From Chionoecetes opilio (lineage: Eukaryota; Arthropoda; Malacostraca; Decapoda; Majidae): a stretch of DNA of 64,000 nucleotides. Where the stretch lies: the NCBI GenBank assembly GCA_016584305.1, contig JACEEZ010011976.1:1-64000 (forward strand). The letters run 5' to 3'. The notes beneath the pieces were generated by a model, which was not told where the DNA came from, did no database searches, and saw only the letters and a list, made by a program, of their open reading frames with translations. A program made the position numbers and the translations under genes. Below, in pieces: positions 23,846 through 36,005 of the stretch (the stretch's first letter is position 1; every line of letters starts with the position of its first letter).

Positions 23846-26800
23846 TCAACTCCAGTCTTCAGCAGGGTGACGTTGGCCCGACGGGGTGAAGTTGGCAGGG
23901 TTTCCACGGCCCCGCCCCCTGCCGTACCGCTGCCTGCTGCCGGGACCCTTGGCGCCCCTCTTGTGCGCCCCGCCCCCTCCGCCCCGTGCCCCAAAGCACG
24001 TCTCTGCCCTGTTGTCCCCCGCGTGGTAGATGCTGCCGTTCTCGTACTTGGGGTTGTTGTGGCGGGCCTGGCTCTTGGTGCCCAGGCCACCGTCTATCAC
24101 ACAGGAGCTCTTCAGACTCGGGGCGCTGTATTCCTTGTGCTCGGGGATGATCCGGGAGTAGGTGTACGTTCCTCCCCGCCCGGCGCCCCGCCCACGGCCC
24201 CCGCTGCCGCCCCGGCCGCCTCGGTTGCCGGCCCAGTATCGCCCGTCACCCCCGTGGTCCGTGTGCCTCCAGGGCTGGCGGCCGTAGCCACCGTGTGTCC
24301 TGTGTCCCTGGGATCGGGGCTGGGCTGGGCGGCCGCCTCTCCTGGCGGTGGGAGGGGCGGGGAGGTGGTTCTCCGGCGGGCCCTCCTCGGGGGTGTTTGG
24401 AAGGGCAAGATTCGCCTCCTCCTCCAGGCTGCCCCCAAGGCCCTCACAGAAGTCCACCTGGCAAAAATAAGTAACGTAAATAAGTAATATAATGGCCATG
24501 AAGTCATCATCTTGACTCTTTCTGTTAATGTTTCTATAAATCTAATTGAATGGCGGCCCGAGGAGGACAACTGGGAACTTCACTACATGGCTGTTCCGTC
24601 CCCCTTTTAAAGTTCAGAGAGACCTGTCCTAGTGAGATACTTATGAATGATTACATTGATGCCTTGAAATCAGTTCTCATTCGCATAAACAAATGCAAAG
24701 AAATATAGTAGAAATGTATCAAATTCTTCATCAGTAGCATTGTAAGAGAGTGGAAGGAAGTTCAAGGAACAGGCAAAGACTACTGTACACTGGACTTGTT
24801 TCTGGGGTTCCGCGCCAACCCGCCCATGACCAGTGGAGGCTGATCGGCAGGGGAAACAAGTGTTCCATGAAAACAGTAGTCTTAGTAAGGTTTATCAGTA
24901 TAAATGATATACTGTTATCTTCGGAAATGTTTGATCTATAATATTATCACATAAAACACAGTAAAACACACTAAAGAAATGCCATTATGAGACTGAAGAA
25001 ATATGCATGAACTTAATATTCACTTAAAACTCTTCGCCATTTAATATTTTGTGAGACAACTTATAACGTGGATCATATCAATAGAAGTGGAATGTTATTA
25101 GCTTTCCATTGATATATTTCGTTTTCTGACAAATGTATTAGCACCATGCATAAATTAGCATTAACTAAATAAATAACATCATCACATCAGGAAAATTACC
25201 CGATTGATGATGTTATTTATTTAGTTAATGCTAATTTATGCATGGTGCTAATTCATTTATCAGAAGACGAAATATATCAATGGAAAGCTAATAACATTGC
25301 TTCTATTGATATGATCCATGTTATAAGTTGTCTCACAAAATATTAAATGACGAAGAGTTTAAGTGAATATTAAGTTCATGCATATTTCACCAGTCTCATA
25401 ATGGCATTTCTTTAGTGTGTTTTACTATGTTTTATGTGATACTATTACAGAACAAACACTTCCGAAGATAACAGTATATCATTTATACTAATAAACCATA
25501 GTCTACTGTTTTCATGGAACACTTGTTTCCCCTGCCGATCAGCCTCCACTGGTCATGGGCGGGTTGGCGCGGAACCCCAGAAACAAGTCCAGTGTACAGT
25601 AGTCTTTGGAGCAGGCTTACTTTCCGTGGCTCAGTACAACACAATATATTCTTTAAAAAATAAAACTGGATAAGCATCTCCTCCACTCATAAGTTTTCTC
25701 AGATGGTGTCACGCTGTGCCATCATTATCCCTCCCCTAGCCACACTAGACGGGGACAATTTTGAGATAACTTAACACACACCGGCATTTTTTAGTAAATG
25801 TTGCCAAACACACTTTTCTAAGGGTACTTTTCCTGCCGAATCCATTTTTGGTGTTTGCCAAGCTGTGTCTCTAACGGTGTCCTTGCAACGCCCATCTACT
25901 GCCGTGGGCGAGTTAGGCCTGGTGACACAAATTATTCGTCAAATATATTCACGTGTGTACGCGTTATTTTTGGTCTAAATGCAATGATTTATATATTAGT
26001 AAATAGGAAATTTAGTCAGCTACGTCATGAAATGAGAAAAACTTATGTATCTTTAAAAAACTAATTTGCCAAATATTTATGTCGAGTAATGTGTCAATTT
26101 TTCACATTTTCGAAGTTATACTCACATTAGTTGTAATTTCCTCTATTTTTTTTCGAATTTCAAAATAGACTGATCGAGGAAATTATCTTAGCTGCAAAAT
26201 GAGACCAAGTAAATTTCTATATGTCTTATACTAACTCTGCTATGACAGTCAGAAGGAAAACTTTACTACGCGACTTTAAAAACTGTCCGCACAGAATGAG
26301 TGAGGCACATCAATACTTCCTTTATGTCCAGCCTTGAAATACTCTTTACACAGGAGGCTTGGTGCATTGTCTCTCGGGAAGTCCAGGTGTCAACACAGCG
26401 AAAACCTGATGCAATTACACATGATTTGGTTGTTTAGGCACACATAAAAGACAGTCATTATTTGATATCAGAACTTTAGGGCAAATAGGTTTTGCTGTGT
26501 CACTTCTGATTTGAATCTGTCTCACTTTGCCAACAGTTAAGATATTGGGAAAATTTTGAACGTATTTTTTTATATTGCATGTTACATGTAGTTATTGTTG
26601 CTGATAAAAATAATTGGTATTTTTTAAATTATTTTTGTATTGATTGTTTTTTTTTTGGTTTGTAATATTTTGTTGAGAGAACAGAGGATATCCTGATAAC
26701 TGTAGTTATTTAAATGTCGAAACTATCAAAATGGAAGCTGTGTGTAGCCTGAAAAGAGATAGATGCATATCATTTGAAAGTTGCCTTTTATGTCAAGAAT

Positions 26801-29800
26801 CTAAGCAAGACAAACTGCTAACGCCAAGTGCACAAGGGTTACTTACAGTCGAGGAATCTGCACACAGTAGGTCAAAATTAAGAGATCCTAAACACAGAGA
26901 TGCCACCGAACGTGTTCTTCTACTAAAAAACGCCGGTGAATCTTTATACAGCGACATATCTCAGAATTTTGACTAGACTACACAGCCTAACTAGAACCTT
27001 AGGCTCTGTGCAATCTGTGCTTCTTTGTAAGTACCAATATGAGGGTTTTTTGCCATAAGAGTATACGTTACACATCTTCACTTGTTTTCATCACTTGCAA
27101 ATTACATAATGGTCTAACTTTACATATGAAATAGTCCTTGTATTAGTCTATGACCATCAGGGTCTTATACACAACTCTACACAGCCTCACCCTATTAGAT
27201 GACAGCAGAAATTTATTTTTCTCTTCCTCAAGGTTGATGATGCCTCCCTTTTCCTTTTGCTTGAGGTACAGCTGCGCCATCTTGTGCTGCAGCGCCACCA
27301 GCTCCGGGTCATCGGCGCGAAACTCCTCCGTGTTCTCCTCCTCCTCGGGCGGGGCAGCACACAGCAACTCCTCACCGTTCAGCTGCACGGGGGAAAACAT
27401 TGCTATTACTCTCATGACAAAACAATAGATCGGTGCTTGTCCCATCACAGCACAAAACACTTGTCCCATCACAGCACAAAACACTAGGTAGGTGCTTGTC
27501 CCATCACAGCACAAAACACTTGTCCCATCACAGCACAAAACACTAGGTAGGTGCTTGTCCCATCACAGCACAAAACACTTGTCCCATCACAGCACAAAAC
27601 ACTAGGTAGGTGCTTGTCCCATCACAGCACAAAACACTAGGTAGGTGCTTGTCCCATCACAGCACAAAACACTAGGTTGGTGCTTGTCCCATCACAGCAC
27701 AAAACACTAGGTAGGTGCTTGTCCCATCACAACACAAAACACTAGGTTGGTGCTTGTCCCATCACAGCACAAAACACTAGGTAGGTGCTTGTCCCATCAC
27801 AGCACAAAACACTAGGTTGGTGCTTGTCCCATCACAGCACAAAACACTAGGTCAGTGCTTGTCCCATCACAGCACAAAACACTAGGTTGGTGCTTGTCCC
27901 ATCACAGCACAAAACACTAGGTTGGTGCTTGTCCCATCACAGCACAAAACACTAGGTCAGTGCTTGTCCCATCACAGCACAAAACACTTGTCCCATCACA
28001 GCACAAAACACTTGTCCCATCACAGCACAAAACACTTGTCCCATCACAACACAAAACACTAGGTCAGTGCTTGTCCCATCACAGCACAAAACACTTGTCC
28101 CATCACAGCACAAAACACTAGGTTGGTGCTTGTCCCATCACAGCACAAAACACTAGGTTGGTGCTTGTCCCATCACAGCACAAAACACTAGGTTGGTGCT
28201 TGTCCCATCACAGCACAAAACACTAGGTCAGTGCTTGTCCCATCACAGCACAAAACACTAGGTTGGTGCTTGTCCCATCACAGCACAAAACACTAGGTTG
28301 GTGCTTGTCCCATCACAGCACAAAACACTAGGTTGGTGCTTGTCCCATCACAACACAAAACACTAGGTTGGTGCTTGTCCCATCACAGCACAAAACACTA
28401 GGTTGGTGCTTGTCCCATCACAACACAAAACACTAGGTTGGTGCTTGTCCCATGGTGTGTCTGGACATATTCTTGTTACCTGTCATGAGGACTACCAAGA
28501 TCTTGTGAATGTGACTGAGCAACACCACTTGTAACGGCAACATAGAAATGCTACACCACTTAATACATGTAGTGCATGGGGATGAGAATAGCAGTCAAGA
28601 CAACTATATGTAACATCTTTGAGCATTGAAGAAAATACATTACCAGACAGAGCCATTACCACACTTACTGGCAAAATAACGATCTTAAGATAAAGGATTC
28701 TAACTTCAAGTTAAATAAGCAATAGGGTGCAGTTATTGAGACAGACTTTTGTGTGTATGTGAGTGTGTATGTGTGTGTGAGTGTGTGTATGTGTGTGTGT
28801 GTGTATCATCATACCTCATTCTGAATAGGATCCCGACAAACAGGACACATGAGCAGTTTCTTCTCCCGGGCCATCCATGCAGGCTGTGGTTCCTCCTCCT
28901 CCGCTGCAGCCTCCTCCACACAGCTGGCGATGTACCTGTCAATGTATCACCTCAATGAAAGTCAAGTAGGAGTGACAACACTGCTGATACTCCTGCTACT
29001 CTATTCAGAGCTGGGCACTAAATACATTGAATGTATTTAAATACTAAATACTAAATACATGGGAGAAATGTATCTAAATACCAAATACTAAATACATTTT
29101 ACGAATGTATTTAAATACTAAATACTAAATACATCAATTGTATTTAAATACATTTGTAAATACAATTTAAATACACAAGTTTAAACACGTCCGAAAAAAA
29201 TTGGATATCCTTAGGACTTCCTTATACTATTTTGCGTTTCCTAAGAACTTTCCTTCTCAGGCCTAAATTTCCTTAAAATAAAGAAATTTCCTTGCCAGTG
29301 GAAACACTGGTTCACTGTAACATCAGGGTTGCCAGATAGTGGGGCAAGTTTATGGCCAAATTAACTGATAAAAGAGTACCGTATATGGCCGAGTATAAGA
29401 CGACTCGGTGTATAAGACGACCCCCAAAATTTCTAGTAAAAATGTAGGTTTTGGGCTCTACTCGCTGTATAAGACTACCCTCCAAGGTAGACCACTCAGC
29501 TAATACAAGGTTGTACCCTTGTGTACAGTATATATATATAGGACGACGGTTGCACATGGCACTCCTCAACACATAATTCTGGTTGCAACCATACACATAG
29601 TTACATGACATGTCCTGATCAGCTTACTCATCTAGCTACACTTATTATTTTATTAAAATAATGTGAATTACGGTAAGTGGTTTCAGTAGAAAGTATCTGT
29701 GTTTTTACCAAGGCCGGGGTAAGCCTACCATCAATCATTACCCGCGCTAACAACGTCCCGTACACCACAGGATTTAAGGTTCACATTTTATACTGGGCGT

Positions 29801-32800
29801 ATAAGACCACCCCAAATTTTTGTGGCTATTTTTTAAGGTTAAAAGGTCGTCTTATACGCAGGCATGTACGGTATTTAAATTTTTGTATTATGAGTATTTA
29901 GATACAATGTATTTAAATACTCATAAAAGTATTTAAATACTGTATTTAAATATATGAAAACCAATGTACTTATAAATACAATTATAAATACACAAAAGTA
30001 TTTAAATACGTATTTAAATACAAATATATTTAAATACTGCCCAGCTCTGACTCTATTTAATTATTTTCCTTCCATTTCTTTTCTTTTTACATGACAAGGG
30101 AGTGGCCAGGGCAGACAAGAATAAGAAGGCCACTCCCCATGTAGAGGACAGTAAGAGACTTAAGAGGGGTGGGCCAATTTCCTTTAGGTGGCTTGAAACT
30201 TCTGTCAAGTGTTCTGTTCTGTCAGTTCTGTACGTGGAACTTCCCTTATTCGGAAGGTCAGTTGTATGGAAAAAAATAATAAATAGAAATAAATAAATAC
30301 AATGCTTTGCTACCCCAGTCACATTACATAAGAAATATAATAATAAGGACTCCTGCTTGGCCCTGGGCACCCACCTTCCCAGGCAGTAGGAGTGGAAGTA
30401 GTGGAAGCAGCGGGTCTTGGTGAAGGTGTCCGTGTCGGTGAAGTGGTGGAGGCAGATGGCACACGGGCAGCTGGGCGTGTTGTTGGCCGTCAGGTTGTCA
30501 CGCACCACCTGTCGCCGTAACAATAGCACGTCACTTAACACGTACATACTTGCTTTAACACGTAGAAACTGGTGGTAGAAAGTAATCGAACAGATAGCCT
30601 TGTTTGGCCTAGTAGGGCTGTTGCTGCCTGTACTTCCTGTGTATTCCTTTGTAGCAGTATCATTCACCATTACAATGAAAGTAACTTACAGAAAAGTGAT
30701 GTATAAGGATATCTGAGCCAAAAGAGAATGTGGAAAACAATTTCAGGGATCTGTAAATCTTATTAGTTTTTGCAGAACTAAAATCCAATTGTAATACAGG
30801 TTGAAGTTCCCAAACTCGGCATCCCAAGACTCGGCTATGGTTCCGGATTTTCCAAAAACACGGCAGAACACCCAAAACCCGGCGCGTAGTTGCCGGGTCG
30901 GCCGCTAGGTGCCACCACACTAGGCCGCTTGGTTTCTCCCGCCGATTTGTTTGTTGTTATTGTTCAGTGGTGTTGTGACTGTAGAGTTGTGTACACTGTT
31001 ATTTTGTGTACTTCTACAGGTCTGTTATTGGTATTATGGCTCCCAAACGTCCAGGAACACCTACTGGTGGAAGTGAAAGGAAAAGGATGAACAATGTGTT
31101 AACTATTTCTGAGAAAATTGACCTTTTGAAGAAGTTGGATTTTTTTCATGTGATTTTCATGCTTTTTTCCCCTTAATATATCTACGTTCTAAAAGTCGGA
31201 AAATTCCATTACTTGGCTCGGCGCTGGTCCCGAGGTTGCCGAGTTTGGGAACTTCAACCTGTATTATATTTCGAAATGTGCCAAAGTTTAAATACATTTT
31301 TTTAGATTGTTTTAAGAGTAATATGGTTAGTGTTGTGTCATCCTACATACATATTAGATTAATTTGTGTACATATAGATAAAATCTTTGAAACAGGATTA
31401 TAATGGGCGGAAATAACCCCTTTCAACTTCTTTATAACCAGTAAGTACACTATCTAGCCATAAATCATAGACTCTTCTCTCAATACATGCTAGGAAATGT
31501 GTAGCAGGATTGAAAATTACCCCCCCCAAAAACTCCAAACCTTCCCAATGCCTAGAAATACAACACTTTCACTATGCCATTGCCTCACACCTCCTAATGC
31601 CTAGAAATACAACACTTTCACTATGCCATTGCCTCACACCTCCTAATGCCTAGAAATACAACACTTTCACTATGCCATTGCCTCACACCTCCTAATGCCT
31701 AGAAATACAACACTTTCACTATGCCATTGCCTCACACCTCCTAATGCCTAGAAATACAACACTTTCACTATGCCATTGCCTCACACCTCCTAATGCCTAG
31801 AAATACAACACTTTCACTATGCCATTGCCTCACACCTCCTAATGCCTAGAAATACAACACTTTCACTATGCCATTGCCTCACACCTCCTAATGCCTAGAA
31901 ATACAACACTTTCACTATGCCATTGCCTCACCTCAATCAGCTCATAGATGACAGGGCAGCCCAGGTACTCCTCACACCTCTGCTTACTCTCCTGGTGGAT
32001 CTTCTGCAGCACATCATCATCCACACCGCGAGGGTTCCTGAAATGACACACACATAAGAACATAAGAAAATAAGGAAGCTAAAAGAGGCCGCGAGACCTA
32101 CACGTGGTAGTTCCTGTTACTTAACACTACCTACATCCACCTTTCATCCCCATCTATGAATTTATCTAGCCTCCTTTTAAAGCTCCCTAATGACTCCGCA
32201 CTAACTACCTGTCTACTGAGTCCATTCCAATAATTTACCACTCTATTTGTGAATCAGTTTTTCCACATTTCTTTTTTAAATCCGTTACTTCTTGTTCTAC
32301 CCTGATTACTAATCGTAAAAACTTTTCCTACATCTCCATTATAGTATGCCTTCACACACACCACTCGTTGGTTCTCAGGTGACATAATACCAAGTAATCC
32401 AATGGAATAATCAATCAAACAATGTAAAGTAGAGATATATATGCCAGGAGTATATACTTAAAGGACAGCTGCTGAAATATAGATACTGGAATAGGAGTGA
32501 AAGGTTGACGAGTACTTAAATAAATACCTATACAGGGAAGTCCCGAAGATACGAGCAGTTAGGTTCCACCTGGCATACTCGTAAAGCGAAATCTCGTATA
32601 GCGAAATACATAACTAATGGTAAAATATAGGTTTGGTTCCAGGACCCCATCAAAGACATGTTTTTCAAGCTAAAATAAACTGTAGTGGTCCCAAGGTTGG
32701 GGCCGCACACCTGGCTAATTACCCCTAAAGGTCAAGACTGCACACCTGGCTAATTACCCTTCAGGTCACGCCTTGCTTGGGGTGACCTGACTGGGGTCAA

Positions 32801-35215
32801 CCAAAATCCCCCTTTGTCCAGCCCGGGAGTCCTGTATTCAGTCAGTTACCTACCAACCACTACAGTGAGAGGAACACCACTCCACTCCTCCTCTCCCTGT
32901 AGTGGTTGGTAGGTAACTGACTGAATACAGGACTCCCGGGCTGGACAAAGGGGGATTTTAGTTGACTCCAGTCAGGTCACCCCAAGCAAGGCGTGACCTG
33001 AAGGGTAATAAGCAAGGCGTGACCTGAAGAGTAATTAGCCAGGTGTGCGGCCTGACCTTTAGGGGTAATTAGCCAGGTGTGCGGCCTGACCTTTAGGGGT
33101 AATTAGCCAGGTGTGCGGCCCCAAGCTTGGAGCCACCACAACATCATCATACAGCCCAGAGGCATACGTGGTAGGGCGCGCATTTTGAACTTTGTAATTT
33201 TACTCACCCCAGTTTGAATGTTGTAGCATTGGATTTTCGATCTCGTATATTGAAAATAGACCCTAATTTACTCAGCTCGTATCAATGATTTTTCATATAC
33301 CGAATGCTCCTATAACGGGACTTCCCTGTATAAGCCATAAAAAAAAGGTGTAGCAAGGAAAATGTAATGTGTGCTTGAAAAAATTAATGATGTTTCATGA
33401 ATACTTGGTTAGACAAATCTGGAATAAAAAAAATATATATAAGCCATAAAAAAAAGGTGCATCAAGGAAAATGTAATCTGGAATATAAAAAAGGCATCTC
33501 TAAACTTCATATAGAGCAGTAAAAAGTTCTTTGGAGAGATTGAGAAGTACTTGAAAATAAGGTGTAACAAGGAAAATGTAATCTGGAATATAAAAAAACT
33601 ACTATAAACTTCATATATACTTCAATAGAAAAGTAAAACGTTCTGTGGATAGATGTAGAAGTACTTGATGTGTGTCTATAGTTCTGTGGATAGACGTAGA
33701 AGTACTTGATGTGTGTCTATAGTTCTGTGGATAGACGTAGAAATACTTGATGTGTGTCTATAGTTCTGTGGATAGATGTAGAAATACTTGATGTGTGTCT
33801 ATAGTTCTGTGGATAGATGTAGAAATACTTGATGTGTGTCTATAGTTCTGTGGATAGACGTAGAAATACTTGATGTGTGTCTATAGTTCTGTGGATAGAG
33901 TAGAATACTTGATGTGTGTCTATAGTTCTGTGGATAGACGTAGAAATACTTGATGTGTCTATAGTTCTGTGGATAGATGTAGAAATACTTGATGTGTGTC
34001 TATAGTTCTGTGGATAGATGTAGAAATACTTGATGTGTGTCTATAGTTCTGTGGATAGATGTAGAAATACTTGATGTGTGTCTATAGTTCTGTGGATAGA
34101 TGTAGAAGTACTTGATGTGTGTCTATAGTTCTGTGGATAGATGTAGAAATACTTGATGTGTCTATAGTTCTGTGGATAGATGTAGAAGTACTTGATGTGT
34201 GTCTATAGTTCTGTGGATAGATGTAGAAGTACTTGATGTGTGTCTATAGTTCTGTGGATAGATGTAGAAGTACTTGATGTGTGTCTATAGTTCTGTGGAT
34301 AGATGTAGAAATACTTGATGTGTGTCTATAGTTCTGTGGATAGATGTAGAAGTACTTGATGTGTGTCTATAGTTCTGTGGATAGATGTAGAAGTACTTGA
34401 TGTGTGTCTATAGTTCTGTGGATAGATGTAGAAGTACTTGATGTGTGTCTATAGTTCTGTGGATAGATGTAGAAGTACTTGATGTGTGTGTAGGGTACCT
34501 GAGGGTAATGGTGGGGGACACGTCAGGGTAGTCCGGGGACAGCGAGATGACCAGGGTGACGCGCACGTGCTGCTCCTTCACGTTCTGGGCCGTGGCTGGC
34601 ACCACCACCACCTCCACCCCCGCCGGCACTCCCCTGGGGGTGGTTTGAGGCCAGGGGTAAGAGGCGTACATTGTATTCTGACATCACAAAGGACTGGCCA
34701 AGGGCAAAAAAAGAACTACCAAAAAGCCTGGTTACTAAAGCCCAAAAAGATAGTCACTAAAAAAGACAGTAAGAGAATATAAAAAGAGGGGGGGGGGGGC
34801 AATTTAGTTCAATTCACTAACATTATTCCCTATAATCACTTTCCATCACACCCCTGTGTATCTGTATCATCACTAAGGTTTACTATTTATTCAGTTATTA
34901 TTTCTATTTCTTCAGATCCATACCATTGTCTGTCACCACCTGTGCATTAAGTAATTAAGCACCAAAAGCCTTGCACCGAGCCCTGGTGGAGCCCAGTGGC
35001 AGCAGGTACACGGCTGTGATATTAAAACACTGATTCAGGGCAGATTCTTGACTGCCACTGCTGCACTGACACTAAAACTTGTATTAAGAGAGGAAATTAC
35101 ACATTTAAACGTTGCTTTCTTTCTAGTTTAACTATAACCGATGCCTTAGTATCATCATTATCATCACTCTGAAAAGCAGGGTTAATCAAAAGAAGAAATA
35201 CATATATAATATGGA

Positions 35216-35249
<34 letters not shown>

Positions 35250-35973
35250 AACACTTGAAATCAGTGAAATTAATAAATATCAGAGTAAATAAAGAAGTAA
35301 ATAAAATACCATGAGTCACGCCAGTGGCAGCCAGTGTCTGGCTGTACAGAGAGGGAGGCAAGACCCTCAACCCCGCCAGTGATAGATAGATAGACCTGAC
35401 CTGACCTGACCTGACCCCGCAGAGCCGCCCTGGTACTGACCCGTCCCCGTGCAGCACCGTGACCTCGTCCAGCATGATGGCCTGCAGCGCCTCGATCTCC
35501 TCCATGATACTGGGGACAAAGGTAACAATGAAGAGACAGACAACTCGACACTCCCACCTTGACACAAGTCATTCAGAATAATACAACCTGTATTAATGTC
35601 ACGCTGCATTCGGTATAAGTGCAGTTACAGCCAATACATGATCGGTGGTTTCAAGTATCCTTAACGTTTCGTTCTCATCATAAGGAATATTTCTAACCCC
35701 TACAACTGCCGTCGGAAATGAAAAATGACACATGACACAAGGAGCGTCTGTCATAACCATAGTTAGGTCCCCAAAGTCTCCTGACACAACCAGTTATGTC
35801 AGGAGAGTATTGGTCAATAAGGAGTATTGGTTGAAACTACATATTTACCGGTATAAGTGCAATGAAAACCGGATAATTTATAGTTTCACCCAAACAACGA
35901 TTTTCTGATGCGCCTTATGTTTTTCTGGTGTGTTTTTATGTGTTTTGAATGAATCTGCTAACCGTTTCTGTCG

Positions 35974-36005
<32 letters not shown>

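Noticed and set aside
23867..24487. 206-codon + strand ORF
   Set aside because: Antisense shadow of the GC-rich last exon of RNF25, whose own frame is supported by phase and homology.
25855..26064. 69-codon + strand ORF in RNF25 intron 7
   Set aside because: No recognisable motif, no splice support, AT-rich codon use.
27425..28453. CRISPR-like array of regularly spaced repeats
   Set aside because: No unique spacers: the whole unit repeats. It is a eukaryotic intronic minisatellite.
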